From positions 1,116,001 through 1,180,000 of the forward strand of contig NZ_QUBQ01000001.1 of the NCBI RefSeq assembly GCF_003388735.1: a stretch of DNA of 64,000 nt, in the 5' to 3' direction. The notes under the pieces were generated by a model. The model was not told the DNA's origin and did not search any database. It worked only from the letters and a program-made list of their open reading frames with translations. The DNA is from Paenibacillus paeoniae (GTDB lineage Bacteria > Bacillota > Bacilli > Paenibacillales > Paenibacillaceae). This document shows, one piece after another, positions 38,941 to 48,685 of the stretch (position 1 is its first letter; the number at the start of each line of letters is the position of its first letter). Position numbers and translations under genes: made by a program.

Positions 38941-40357
38941 CCTACTTTGCATAATCATACTGCTATTATCTTGTGTGAGTTTGTTTGGTTACTTAAAGAG
39001 AACCACGAGAAAAATGATGGTAAGTCTAAACGTACTACTTGTATTTTTATCTGTCCTATCGCTTGTTATGTATGGAGTTCGTCTAACGCTAGCTCCTTTA
39101 TACGGCTTAATCGTATTATCACTATTTCTGTTTGTGGTCTCATTAGTAAATAAACAATCAACGCGCAGAAAAAATAAGCTTTTGGCCGTTTTAACAGTTG
39201 GACTGACGGTTGTATTCTCTTTGGGTACAGGGGTATCCTTGTATATCTTCCCCCAGTTCTCGCTAGCAAACCCTTCCGGCCCACATGGAATAGGCGAGCT
39301 TTCGCTAAGTTTGGAAGATACATTACGGGAAGAACCCTATACGAGTGTTACAGGTGATAGTCGTAAAATGATGCTGCAAATCTGGTATCCTACCGCAAAG
39401 GACACATCCAGCAAGAAAGAGCATTATCCCTATGAGGTAGGAGATGCTCTTAATTCTGTACTGCAATTACCACAATCGCTTTTCTCTTATTTCAAAAAAA
39501 TCCCGACTCATATCGTGCATGCAGCTTCTGTTATGACGGCCAAACATAAATATCCAGTCATTCTTTTTTCACCGGGAAATGGTTCTACACGATTCCAAAA
39601 TCTGAGCTTGGTAGAAGAGCTCGTTAGCAATGGGTATGTCGTAATGGGAATGGATCACCCTTATACATCCAGTGACTTGACCTATCCGGACGGAACAGTT
39701 GCAGTTAGATCTGAGGGAAAGTTAGAGTCCATACCAGAGGAGTATTTGTTTGAAACAGAGGTTGATATCCGAGCGAAGGATATGGCGTTTGTTATTGGCC
39801 AACTAAGAAGCAAGGCGGACTCACTGGCTGGTATCCAGAGTATTTTGCAGGAGATGGATATGGACAACATCGGTGTAGTTGGACATTCTTATGGCGGAGC
39901 CACGATAGCTCAGGTTATGGCAGAAGATCGGAATATTAAGGCAGGAATTAGCTATGACGGGGGATTATGGGGGAGTCCGGCGTCAGAGGGTATCCAGCAA
40001 CCTTTCCTATATATGAGCGCATCCAAGACGTTGGATTACATGAATTCAACCAAAGCCTCTGATGAACTTCAGAAACAATTTGTGAAAAGTGTTCTGCAAA
40101 ATCTGTATAGCACGGAGCAGGCTTCGGGAAAAGATTTTCATTTCGCCTTATTTGAGGACTACAATCACTATAGCTTTACGGATATCCCGTTTATCGTTCC
40201 TGTCTTTTCTAGTGGCAGCGACACAACTCAAATGACGAACGAGGTGAGTCTCGCATTTTTTGACCAGTACCTAAAAGGGGAAAGTGTGGATTTTAGAGAC
40301 TTACTGATAGCGGATCATAATGTGAAGCTAATGAGTGTGGATGATGTATTGAAATGA
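38933..40357 (+). CDS. PAF-acetylhydrolase-like membrane esterase
   Basis: 474 aa. Three hydrophobic segments lie in the first ~105 residues, followed by an extracellular alpha/beta-hydrolase domain similar to platelet-activating-factor acetylhydrolases. It has LQIWYPT, an oxyanion region VILFSPGNGSTRFQN, the nucleophile elbow GHSYGGA (Ser about 319), an acid in SYDGGLWG and a catalytic His in DYNHYSFTD. Translation is coupled to the TetR gene. It probably cleaves phospholipid or ester substrates at the membrane surface. Confidence 0.85.
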   Translation: MYNLLCIIILLLSCVSLFGYLKRTTRKMMVSLNVLLVFLSVLSLVMYGVRLTLAPLYGLIVLSLFLFVVSLVNKQSTRRKNKLLAVLTVGLTVVFSLGTGVSLYIFPQFSLANPSGPHGIGELSLSLEDTLREEPYTSVTGDSRKMMLQIWYPTAKDTSSKKEHYPYEVGDALNSVLQLPQSLFSYFKKIPTHIVHAASVMTAKHKYPVILFSPGNGSTRFQNLSLVEELVSNGYVVMGMDHPYTSSDLTYPDGTVAVRSEGKLESIPEEYLFETEVDIRAKDMAFVIGQLRSKADSLAGIQSILQEMDMDNIGVVGHSYGGATIAQVMAEDRNIKAGISYDGGLWGSPASEGIQQPFLYMSASKTLDYMNSTKASDELQKQFVKSVLQNLYSTEQASGKDFHFALFEDYNHYSFTDIPFIVPVFSSGSDTTQMTNEVSLAFFDQYLKGESVDFRDLLIADHNVKLMSVDDVLK

Positions 40358-40368
40358 TAGGCAAACGT

Positions 40369-40420
40369 CAGGGCCGCAGGTGGACGCCGGAGCTATACCA
40401 GCGAATCATCTGCGGCCCTG
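40369..40420. terminator. Inverted repeat between convergent genes
   Basis: CAGGGCCGCAG / CTGCGGCCCTG, 11 bp perfect, with a 30-base loop. No clear T tract. Placed between the esterase stop and the epoxide-hydrolase stop. Confidence 0.5.
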
Positions 40421-40440
40421 TTGGGTTAGGTTTGGAAATT

Positions 40441-41889
40441 TCAGACGCGGAACTGGCGGAATGCCTCGACCATCTCGCGGGTGAATATCTCCGGTTCCTC
40501 GAACGCGGCGAAGTGACCGCCTGCTTCGACGTGATTCCAGTAGAAGAGATTCTCCCACGCCTGCTCTGCCCACTCGCGCGGCGGGATGTAAGTCTCAGCC
40601 GGGAACAGGCTTGCACCCATCGGCACGGTGATGCGCCCGCCGCCGGAGCGGGCCGACGAGAAGAACTCCGGACCTTGGATGGTAGCGCCCACGCCCTCCC
40701 AATACAGGCGAGAAGTGGATGCGCCAGTGCCTGTGAACCAGTACAGCGAGATGTCATTCAGCATCTGATCGCGGGTCAGCGCGTCCTCGGGGAGACCTTC
40801 ATTGTCGGTCCACTCGTGGAACTTCTCATACATCCAGGTCGCGAGCGCAACTGGCGAGTCGTTGAGCGCATAACCGATGGTTTGCGGACGGGTGTTCATC
40901 TCATCTGCGTAGCCGGTCTTGTTCGTGACGAACAGGTTGATGCGGGCAAGGGCGTGTGCCTCCTCCTCGTTCGGGTTCGCCGGGATCTCAGCAGGCACGA
41001 CCATCGGCAGGTTCACATGCGCCGCCAGCAGCCCTTTCGGTGCTTGTGAAGCGAGGGCTGTGGTGACAGCCGATCCCCAGTCGCCTCCCTGCGCGACGTA
41101 ACGATCGTAGCCTAGGCGTTCCATCAGTTGAGCCCATGCGGCTGCGATCCGGGCGGGGTTCCAACCGAGGTCGCGTGGCTTGTCGGAGAAGCCGTAGCCA
41201 GGCATAGATGGAATGACCACGTGGAAGGCGTCCTCTGGGCTGCCGCCGAAACGCTCGGGGTCAGTAAGCCGCTCTGCCGCATCGAGGAACTCAATGATTG
41301 AGCCCGGCCAACCGTGGCTGAGCAGAAGCGGCATAGCGTTTTCGTACTTCGAACGGAGGTGGATGAAGTAGATACCAACACCGTCGATTCTCGTGCGGAA
41401 CTGCGGAAACGTGTTCAAACGCTCCTCGAATAGGCGCCAGTCGTACATGTCCCTCCAGTATGCGACGAGTTCCTGAGCTGCGGCCAACGGGACGCCTTGC
41501 GTCCAGTCGTCTACCAATTCACGGTCCGGCCAGCGCACCATGCTCAGTCGCAGCTTCAAATCGTCGATCGCCTCCTGCGGGACATGAACCTCGAACGGCG
41601 TGACCTCCTCAGTGGCATCGTTGTAGTGCGTGTCTTCCTTGTGCTCAAGGTCCTTTAGCGTCTTCTCCATTGTGGCGATAATTTGAGACTTCACCGTATC
41701 ATAGAACACCGTCTCCTCAGAGCCAGTGGCTTTGACGTCATCGCTGGTTGCCTGCTGTATCGATTGCAAACGACGATGCTCTTCAGCAAGGTCTTCAATT
41801 GCCCTCAAGGCATGCTTTGCTTGAAGGAGTAAATCTTTATGATGTTGTTCTTCTAATTTTTGTTCCAGCTTCTCAAGTTTTTCAATCAT
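40441..41889 (-). CDS. Epoxide hydrolase with an added coiled-coil N-terminus
   Basis: 482 aa. Residues 1-~88 are a charged coiled coil (IEKLEKLEQKLEEQHHKDLL). From about 95 the protein is an epoxide hydrolase of the EHN type: FEVHVPQEAIDDLKLRL, HGWPGS (192-197), nucleophile Asp270 in GGDWGS, lid region, and catalytic His459 in GGHFAAFEEPE. It opens epoxides to diols. Bases for the catalytic part look markedly GC-richer than the first 250 bp and than neighbours, suggesting a transferred gene fused to a local 5' end. ATG 41889 follows AAAGGAA. Confidence 0.87.
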   Translation of the reverse strand: MIEKLEKLEQKLEEQHHKDLLLQAKHALRAIEDLAEEHRRLQSIQQATSDDVKATGSEETVFYDTVKSQIIATMEKTLKDLEHKEDTHYNDATEEVTPFEVHVPQEAIDDLKLRLSMVRWPDRELVDDWTQGVPLAAAQELVAYWRDMYDWRLFEERLNTFPQFRTRIDGVGIYFIHLRSKYENAMPLLLSHGWPGSIIEFLDAAERLTDPERFGGSPEDAFHVVIPSMPGYGFSDKPRDLGWNPARIAAAWAQLMERLGYDRYVAQGGDWGSAVTTALASQAPKGLLAAHVNLPMVVPAEIPANPNEEEAHALARINLFVTNKTGYADEMNTRPQTIGYALNDSPVALATWMYEKFHEWTDNEGLPEDALTRDQMLNDISLYWFTGTGASTSRLYWEGVGATIQGPEFFSSARSGGGRITVPMGASLFPAETYIPPREWAEQAWENLFYWNHVEAGGHFAAFEEPEIFTREMVEAFRQFRV

Positions 41890-41954
41890 GATGCAGCCAT
41901 TCCTTTCGCTATTCATTAACCTATTCGGTCGTTATTGGCAAGCACGTCAGGGCA

Positions 41955-41978
41955 CAAAAAAACTCTACAACTTAGAGT
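41955..41978 (-). terminator. Terminator of ger operon 1
   Basis: On the minus strand: ACTCTAAGTTGTAGAGT hairpin followed by TTTTTTT. Confidence 0.8.
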
Positions 41979-42052
41979 AAGGTCTAAGTCAAGCATTTTG
42001 CAGGATACATTCACGATTCTTTTTCTATAACAAGAGTAGAAGCAGCAGTCTC

Positions 42053-43168
42053 TTAAATCTCCTGTTTCTTGCCCTTCCCAAACTGCGACCGAATAACAGT
42101 CACAATCAAAATAAGCAGCACCGGAAGGACATAGGTGATGTTGTTGATCAGCGGCCAAGAGGTATTCACAAGCTCTTCCAGCTCGGCTTCCTTGGTGTAC
42201 GTCGTGACCGATAGCAGCAGGCAGATAAAGGAGACGGGGAAAACCAGGTAGCGCTCGTCGTCAAGCTTGAGCAGTTCCTTCAGCAGCTTCATCAGGATCA
42301 CCAGCAGGATAGACGCCTTGAAATAAAAGCCGATGATAAGCGAAAAGCCGATAACGGATTCGATGCGCTCAATCAGCTCTTGAAAATAGATCAATCTGGC
42401 CAACTGGTACAGCGAGTACTTCAGATCGCCAGACAGAGGCCCCAGCACCATAATGCTGCTGAACACGGATAGGATCAATGTCAGCGTATTGACGATAAGA
42501 GCGGCGTACATATGCTTGCCTAATTTGGTCTTATCCTTCTTCCGTACGAACGGCAAGATGACGGCGAAGACGACCAGCTCGGAATAGGGAAAGCCATAAA
42601 CGACATAAGCGGCATTGAGGATGGGTCCAATTCCATCAGGCATGATGGGAAGTATATATTCAGGATGATACAGGCTTCCTACCAGAATCCAGATCAAGAT
42701 GATGAAAGCAAACATCAACGCCAATAACACGGCTGCCATGCGAGCGATGACTTCAATACCGGCCAGGGCTGTAAGCGCAATGGTCACAAAAAACATCGTG
42801 TTGACGGCATACGTGGGCGTTTCTTTTAACATCGTATTTTTGAAAAAGGTGCCAATCTCAATGACAATGCCTGCGACGTTCCAGAACATCACGCAAGTGA
42901 GGGGCAAGAGCAGGATGAGTGTCAGCGTGTTACCCATTAGAGCGCGGCTTTGCCCGATTAGAGAAAGCTCCGGATTCTTCCGGTACAGGTACAGAATGCT
43001 CGCAAGCAGCAGCGTGCCCATAGCCGCGGCAATGAGCAGGGAAATCCATGCGCCGTTGCCGCCCAGATTGGTCAAGGGGGCAGGGACTATGACGATGGAG
43101 GAGCCTGTCATGAAGAAGAGGAGCAGCATGGACATCTGAATCGAGCTGATCTGTTCTTGTTTGTTCAT
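42053..43168 (-). CDS. Germinant receptor B subunit (GerAB/GerKB type), operon 1
   Basis: Integral membrane subunit that binds the germinant, a member of the amino acid permease-like spore permease family. 371 aa with about 10 helices. The N-terminus has EQISSIQMSMLLLFFMTGSSIVIVP and the segment GPILNAAYVVYGFPYSELVVF. Last gene of a four-gene minus-strand ger operon; a terminator follows. Expected expression in the forespore by sigma-G, not checked here. Confidence 0.92.
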   Translation of the reverse strand: MNKQEQISSIQMSMLLLFFMTGSSIVIVPAPLTNLGGNGAWISLLIAAAMGTLLLASILYLYRKNPELSLIGQSRALMGNTLTLILLLPLTCVMFWNVAGIVIEIGTFFKNTMLKETPTYAVNTMFFVTIALTALAGIEVIARMAAVLLALMFAFIILIWILVGSLYHPEYILPIMPDGIGPILNAAYVVYGFPYSELVVFAVILPFVRKKDKTKLGKHMYAALIVNTLTLILSVFSSIMVLGPLSGDLKYSLYQLARLIYFQELIERIESVIGFSLIIGFYFKASILLVILMKLLKELLKLDDERYLVFPVSFICLLLSVTTYTKEAELEELVNTSWPLINNITYVLPVLLILIVTVIRSQFGKGKKQEI

Positions 43169-43184
43169 GCGTTCCTCTCCTTCC

Positions 43185-43427
43185 TTAGGATTGCTGCGGG
43201 TTCAGCCAATGTACAATCTGTTCTGCCGGCTTGCTGAGTAAGTTGAAGATGCTGTCCAGATTCGGCCATGACTTGGCTGCGATGAAGACGAAAGCCAGAT
43301 ACAGCAGAGGCAGCATCATAATGCCGTATACTATTCGGTCATGAGAACTGGACTTCTTCAGTCTGGGGATGTCATAGATCAGCATACCGGCACTTAAGAG
43401 AAGAACGCAGATTAGTTTCCCCAGCAT
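43185..43427 (-). CDS. Small membrane protein of the ger operon (D-like subunit)
   Basis: 80 residues with two membrane helices (about 3-20 and 34-52) and a short hydrophilic C-terminus. It lies between gerC and gerB, 2 bp from gerC. Two-helix D subunits occur in some Bacillus germinant-receptor operons and tune receptor sensitivity; this one has the right size and place but no diagnostic motif. Confidence 0.72.
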   Translation of the reverse strand: MLGKLICVLLLSAGMLIYDIPRLKKSSSHDRIVYGIMMLPLLYLAFVFIAAKSWPNLDSIFNLLSKPAEQIVHWLNPQQS

Positions 43428-43429
43428 CG

Positions 43430-44599
43430 CTATTTCTCCTTTGTTCCGAATAAGGTGCCGGCATTCATGCCGGTGCTGAGCACGCTCACATCTACATGAA
43501 GCTCGAATTTGCTTTCGGCGAGCAGATCATCCCATGTCGGCTCGAGCTGTCTCCATAGCTTCGGATTTCTCCGGTAAATTTGATTGCCGATGCCTAGCAT
43601 GTCGAGTTTTTTCTTCTGCAACAGGGTCAGGAGATGCTGGATTTGCTTCTCAACCTGCTGCGTGATCGCCTCCTCGAAGTGCTCCACGTCCTTGCTGGTC
43701 TTCAGGTGCGAGCATCGCAGCTCTCCGATAGTGCCCTCTATCGCAACGTCCGCGCTAATGTGAACGGCATCCCCCTGTATGCTTGGTCTGAGCCTGCTGT
43801 TGAAGCTCAGCACCTCTAGCGATTCTTTGTCTTGAATACGATGATGGACATTGTTTATGCAAGGAAACTCCAGCACCCCGGATTTGTATTTATCCGTCAG
43901 CATCATGAACGCTTCCGTATCCTGCTCTTTGAGGATGCCGACCATCTTTCCGTCACGGATCAAGGCAACGCCGGAGATGATGGCTTTGGGCTCTGTGCCG
44001 TCGATATGCAGATACGGAATGGTAGACGTCTTGGAGGGGCTGCTTAGCTGGATTGCCAATTGATAGAGCGGAATGCTGGAGGTTTCCGCAGAATATTGCG
44101 TTCCGCTCAGCTCCATTCTTTTGAACTGTTGACCGATGGTTTGCTCGATGAATGGCTTGATGTCCAAATAACTTCCGGCGGAATTCTGTGTAATAATTGG
44201 CAGGATGGTGCCTCGCGGCTCATGGTCTCTGGAGAAGAAGTCAAGCACTTCCCGTATGTTCAGTGATTTAGCAAGCTTCTCCCCTAGCAGAATGACGCGC
44301 ATGTGATCCCACTTGGCTTTTCGCCCGAACTTCGCCGGAATCTCCCTCATCGCATCGAAAAAGGTTTCGCCGCTCGTGACGATATTGATCCCTTTGGGCG
44401 CGGTGCCTCCGACATTGCCCATCTCCATTTTGCTGGACGGATTGTAGAAGTGGGTCGTAATTTCAATTTGAGTATCATTAATCATATCGATCGCAATCGC
44501 TTGGACATAGCCGTATTCGTCCAGTTCTTTATTATCCCAGCATCCGCAGAGCAGACTGAGGGCAAGCAGTAAGGCAAGCAAGCGGAGGCGGCGCTTCAT
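43430..44599 (-). CDS. Germinant receptor lipoprotein C subunit, operon 1
   Basis: Ger(x)C family lipoprotein on the inner spore membrane. Signal peptide with lipobox LLCGC (Cys21), followed by the family start WDNKELDEYGYVQAIAID. Further marks are VILLGEKLAKSLNIREVLDFFSRDHEPRG and the C-terminal DMLGIGNQIYRRNPKLW. 389 aa, full length. The start overlaps the gerA stop by ATGA. Confidence 0.93.
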   Translation of the reverse strand: MKRRLRLLALLLALSLLCGCWDNKELDEYGYVQAIAIDMINDTQIEITTHFYNPSSKMEMGNVGGTAPKGINIVTSGETFFDAMREIPAKFGRKAKWDHMRVILLGEKLAKSLNIREVLDFFSRDHEPRGTILPIITQNSAGSYLDIKPFIEQTIGQQFKRMELSGTQYSAETSSIPLYQLAIQLSSPSKTSTIPYLHIDGTEPKAIISGVALIRDGKMVGILKEQDTEAFMMLTDKYKSGVLEFPCINNVHHRIQDKESLEVLSFNSRLRPSIQGDAVHISADVAIEGTIGELRCSHLKTSKDVEHFEEAITQQVEKQIQHLLTLLQKKKLDMLGIGNQIYRRNPKLWRQLEPTWDDLLAESKFELHVDVSVLSTGMNAGTLFGTKEK

Positions 44600-46164
44600 G
44601 ATGTTTTTTTCCTTCCTGGCGATTTGCGGTACATGTGCCGGCTCCGGGGGGAATGGAGCAAAAGTCTCGGCAGTACGATAACAACATCCCGCAATCTTCC
44701 GATATCCAGCGGCGCAAGGGAAGAGAGATAAGGTACCCCAAGCGAACGCAAGGTGGCCAGATGAAGATAGATCAGAATAATGCCGACCATGATGCCGAGT
44801 CCTCCGAATGTCGCTGCGAGGAACATAAGCGGAAAGCGCAAGATTCGCAGTGCAATGGCCAAATTGTAATGAGGCAGAGCAAAGGATGCGATGCCTGTCA
44901 AAGCGACGACGATGACCATAACTGGCGATGCGATCTGCGATTGAATGGCAGCTTGACCGATGACAAGCGCTCCAACAATGCTGACGGCGGAGCCGATGGG
45001 CCTTGGCAGCCTAATACCGGCCTCCCTTAGCAACTCGAAGAAAAATTCCATAATCAAAGCTTCGACAAGTGCCGGGAATGGGATGCCCTCCCGCGTATTC
45101 AGGATCGCCAGCAGAAGAACCGTCGGAATCAATTCGGAATGAAAGGTAGACAGTGCAATATAGGTGCTCGGCAGCATCAGCGCGATGACGAAAGCGGACA
45201 TCCGTAAAATCCGAATCAGGGATGCGAAGATCGAGCGATAATAATAATCCTCGCTGTTGGTGAAAAACTCGATGAAGCTGCCGGGGCATATAAGCACGGA
45301 CGGACTTCCGTTGACTATGGCGATAATTTTGCCCTCCAGCAGGGCCGCGATGACCGTGTCAGGGCGCTCTGTATACCGAACCTGTGGGAAAGGGGAATAA
45401 AGCGATTCGCCGATCCATTCTTCCAAATAGGATACTTCCACGATTTCTTCTTTGCCGATTCCATTCATTCTTTTTTTGAATTCATTCAGTACATCTTGCT
45501 GTACGACACCTTCCAAATAACCGTAGGACACTGTCCGCTGAACATGCTCGCCGGAGATGAAGCGTTCGAATTTGAGATGGGGCGATTTCAGCAGACTGCG
45601 AATGACGCCGATGTTGCGTTCCAGGCTTTCAATAAAGCTGACATGCGGGCCTTGAACAGTAGGTTCGGTAATGGGCTCTGAAGCTTGGCGTTGCTCGACG
45701 TCGAAGGCGGAATAAGCCAGCGCTTTTGACCATCCATCAAAAAACAAAACGACCTTGCCGTCCAGAACGGCTGCGACGGCCGCGGAGATATCTGCCAGCA
45801 GTTCAGCATTGGGTGAAGCGATGCCGTTCTGCTCGAAAAAACGGCTTACGTCCTGAACCGTCAACTCGGAAACGGGTCCCAGCTCATGTGAAACCAGATT
45901 CTGAAGCGTATCCTTCACATAGTAGGCAGGTGAAGATTTGGTCAGCGTATCGAAATAAACGGAAAAGGCAGAATACGCCAGGTCAGGTCCATAGGTCCAA
46001 GTCATGACTCTGAGATCCGTGCATTGGGCAAATACGGTTTCCATGACCCCCCGGTTATTGGCGAGTGTTGTGGAAATAGACTGTTCTGTCCTCGGCTGCC
46101 CGGTATCTTCTGACGGATCGGTCGGCTCCGGCGGGAGGTCCTTGTTATTTGGCGGTTTCCTCAT
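44596..46164 (-). CDS. Germinant receptor A subunit, operon 1
   Basis: 522 aa. A hydrophilic N-terminal domain (about 1-280) carries the fragment DLRVMTWTYGPDL and SFIESLERNIGVIRSLLKSP. About five membrane helices follow. The typical PYTERPD-like VRYTERPDTVIAALLEGKI and EGIPFPALVEALIMEFFFELLREAGIRLP are present. ATG 46164 has AAGGAG upstream. First gene of the operon A-C-D-B. Confidence 0.94.
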   Translation of the reverse strand: MRKPPNNKDLPPEPTDPSEDTGQPRTEQSISTTLANNRGVMETVFAQCTDLRVMTWTYGPDLAYSAFSVYFDTLTKSSPAYYVKDTLQNLVSHELGPVSELTVQDVSRFFEQNGIASPNAELLADISAAVAAVLDGKVVLFFDGWSKALAYSAFDVEQRQASEPITEPTVQGPHVSFIESLERNIGVIRSLLKSPHLKFERFISGEHVQRTVSYGYLEGVVQQDVLNEFKKRMNGIGKEEIVEVSYLEEWIGESLYSPFPQVRYTERPDTVIAALLEGKIIAIVNGSPSVLICPGSFIEFFTNSEDYYYRSIFASLIRILRMSAFVIALMLPSTYIALSTFHSELIPTVLLLAILNTREGIPFPALVEALIMEFFFELLREAGIRLPRPIGSAVSIVGALVIGQAAIQSQIASPVMVIVVALTGIASFALPHYNLAIALRILRFPLMFLAATFGGLGIMVGIILIYLHLATLRSLGVPYLSSLAPLDIGRLRDVVIVLPRLLLHSPRSRHMYRKSPGRKKTS

Positions 46165-46278
46165 GTGGTTCTCCTTACGGGATCGGATGTCGAAAGTACT
46201 TACATCTTTTCCCTGATGGGGGAATTGTATGCGGAATTCGGGGAGAAACGGGGATGAACGGATGATGAACAAGCCTTA

Positions 46279-46974
46279 CTACCATAGCTCAAGCTGTCCG
46301 CCTGGTTGATGCGGCTCGATCAACGTGGGATCGTCGTTGCGTACGTTGCCCACGGCGGGACTGACGGGATAGGCTTCAAGCAAATCAGAAGGATAGGGCC
46401 TTAGGAGAGAGGATAATAGGGCGAGGTTCTGCTGCTCGCGATCGAGCCATACGGCCTCTTGCTCCGGATGCAGAATAACGGGCATACGGTCATGGATGGG
46501 CGCAACGATTTCATTGGGCGCGGTGGTCAGAATGGTACAGGTGTTGATCCTCTCGCCGCTAGGCGATATCCATGTCTCGTACAGTCCGGCCAGGCTGAAT
46601 ACGGAGCCGGATTTGAGCCGAATGCGCATAGGCTGCTTGCCGCGTGCGGTCGCTTGCCATTCGTAGAAGCTGTCTGCGGGGAGAAGGCATCTTTTTTTCT
46701 GAAAAGCGTTCTTGTACGCCGGCTTCGAAGCGGCTGTCTCGGAACGCGCATTAATCATCGTGTAGCCGATCTTCGGATCGTCGGCCCATGATGGGACGAA
46801 GCCCCACTTCAGCTCGCCCAGCCGGTTGCGGCTGCCGTCGTTAATGATTGCCAGCACACGCTGTCCTGGAGCAACATTGTATTTGGGCCGATGAAAGGGG
46901 ATGTTCGTCTCCTCGATCATGTACCTCACCATCAATTCCTCCAGTGTAATGGTTACCGTATAGCGTCCGCACAT
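46279..46974 (-). CDS. SRAP domain protein (HMCES/YedK family)
   Basis: 231 aa. Begins MCGRYTVT: after Met removal Cys2 is the catalytic residue that forms a thiazolidine link with abasic sites in single-stranded DNA, shielding them. Other motifs are RPKYNVAPGQ, KWGFVPSWADDPKIG, NARSETAASKPAYKNAF, CLLPADSFYEW and the HDRMPVIL His. Full length. Divergent from the DUF2515 gene. Confidence 0.95.
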   Translation of the reverse strand: MCGRYTVTITLEELMVRYMIEETNIPFHRPKYNVAPGQRVLAIINDGSRNRLGELKWGFVPSWADDPKIGYTMINARSETAASKPAYKNAFQKKRCLLPADSFYEWQATARGKQPMRIRLKSGSVFSLAGLYETWISPSGERINTCTILTTAPNEIVAPIHDRMPVILHPEQEAVWLDREQQNLALLSSLLRPYPSDLLEAYPVSPAVGNVRNDDPTLIEPHQPGGQLELW

Positions 46975-47154
46975 ACCTGCCTCCTCCTTGAAAAGAAACT
47001 TGTCCTCTTCATTATAACTTTCTCATTCGGGCCTTGCGAGAAGCAAGCTGTCGCTCCCGCGCATACGGTACGTTATGTGCATTCCGCTCGGTATGATGAG
47101 CCATTCATTCGCGGATAATGGTAAGAGCGGTTTTTTTGGAAGGAGGGACAGTAG

Positions 47155-48534
47155 ATGGAGGAGGAGAAGAAGCCCGGGAGCGAGGAGCGGGATGAGCGAG
47201 CCAGTCTCGGCGGATGGCTCGGACATCTGCTGGCGCTGCCCGGCGAAGCGCTCGCTTATGCGACGGGCAAGTGGAAGGCGATGAGCGCATCCAGCGACAT
47301 GCTGGAATCGGCGGAGCCGCTGGCGCTCGCGCCTGCTGCCGTGGCTCGGCTGAAGGAGCCATGGACGAAGCTGCTTGCATCCGGCCATGCTAGCGGGGAG
47401 AAGGGGCATGGTGCAGCCGAAGGCTCGCCTTGGACGGCGGATGAGGGGATGCTGATTCAGCGAATTCGGTCAGAGACGGCGGAGGCGAATCGCAACAATG
47501 TGACGAGGACGGAAGCTTACCGTAATATGTACTTCCGTACTCCGGAGCTGCATTGGGCGCTGCTGGCGCATCTCGTATCCCGCAATGGCGGGTGGAATAT
47601 GACCGATCTTCAAGGGGAATGGCTGCCCCGGCTGCTTACGGAGGAGCAGCGGCGCGACGTCTTTCTCTTCCTGGAGCGCGCGAACGCGCTGATCTTCCAG
47701 GATGCCTATCCGCAGCTTCTTCTGTATCAGTGGAGCCGGGCGCTAGGACGGAGCCTGTTCCATCTGCTGCCTGCCTTCGGTGTATCGAAGTTTATGCTTC
47801 CGGTATGGAAGCTGTTCTGGCGCGATAAGGATTCTGCCCTGCTGACAACAGCCCTCATTGTGAATGAGCAGCACTATATTGAGAGCCGCGTCGTACGGAA
47901 CGAGTATTATGAGAAGCGCGTGCTGCATACGTTGTTTTTCGGCTTGCAGTCGCTGCTGCAACTGAACGGTGTCCTCTTTCCTTATGGGAGCGGTGGCGGG
48001 AAGGAGGCTTGCGACGGGGAGAATGGCGATGGTCTCCAGCTTGCGGGACTTATTCTGGAGGACTTCCGCGATATTCATGAGCGGATTGAATTCGGGAAGC
48101 GTCTTTATGCGATGCTTTTCGGTGTTCCGCGCGTCTTCGACGGAGCACGCTGCTTCGCGGCTGCGGTGAAGCATACCGGCTCGCGCAGCGATTATGCCGC
48201 CTTGCTATATGAGGATGTGCGGCATGAGCCGCCGCGCCGCGTCTACGAGGAGAAGCTGCTGGGCGGACGGCTGAAGAAGGGAGCTTCGCGCATTTATAGC
48301 CCTGCGCTGCAGGCAGCCTGGAAGGATCATCCCGTCGAGCCTGCGGAGCAGGGAGACTGGTTCCATAGCGTGGATGCGATCCTTCCTTACTTCCGCGAGC
48401 TTCCGCTGCCACGCAACTTCGAGCTTACGAATGAATACGGGCTGATGCTAAGTAAGCTGGAGCTTGCCGTTCTGGCAGTCCAGCGGGGCGAATCGCCCGT
48501 ATCAGATGAAGGGAATAGCAAGAGCGGCGCGTAG
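47155..48534 (+). CDS. DUF2515 family protein (YppC-like)
   Basis: 459 aa cytoplasmic protein of unknown role. The family's helical core is visible: RNNVTRTEAYRNMYFRTPELHWALLAHLVSRNGGWNMTDL, then FLERANALIFQDAYPQL and LIVNEQHYIESRVV. A variable acidic N-terminus of about 90 residues precedes it. B. subtilis yppC lies next to recU/ponA; that neighbourhood is not present here. An intrinsic terminator follows. Confidence 0.85.
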   Translation: MEEEKKPGSEERDERASLGGWLGHLLALPGEALAYATGKWKAMSASSDMLESAEPLALAPAAVARLKEPWTKLLASGHASGEKGHGAAEGSPWTADEGMLIQRIRSETAEANRNNVTRTEAYRNMYFRTPELHWALLAHLVSRNGGWNMTDLQGEWLPRLLTEEQRRDVFLFLERANALIFQDAYPQLLLYQWSRALGRSLFHLLPAFGVSKFMLPVWKLFWRDKDSALLTTALIVNEQHYIESRVVRNEYYEKRVLHTLFFGLQSLLQLNGVLFPYGSGGGKEACDGENGDGLQLAGLILEDFRDIHERIEFGKRLYAMLFGVPRVFDGARCFAAAVKHTGSRSDYAALLYEDVRHEPPRRVYEEKLLGGRLKKGASRIYSPALQAAWKDHPVEPAEQGDWFHSVDAILPYFRELPLPRNFELTNEYGLMLSKLELAVLAVQRGESPVSDEGNSKSGA

Positions 48535-48553
48535 CTGTCGTCGCAACGTGTAA

Positions 48554-48585
48554 TAGCCGCGGTCCGGTTGGATCGCGGCTGTTTT
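48554..48585 (+). terminator. Intrinsic terminator after the DUF2515 gene
   Basis: AGCCGCGGTCC / GGATCGCGGCT (one wobble) followed by GTTTTT. Confidence 0.9.
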
Positions 48586-48685
48586 TCGGTTTATTTGCAT
48601 GTAGGTGGATAAGTATGTGAGACCATCAGGGTTTTATTTACTAGTCATCTTACATTGGCCGAGAAGGCGCTATGTGTTTTGACAC

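Noticed and set aside
40354-41049. Plus-strand open frame of 231 codons over the epoxide hydrolase
   Set aside because: Antisense shadow of a GC-rich gene; Cys/Arg-rich composition without any domain.
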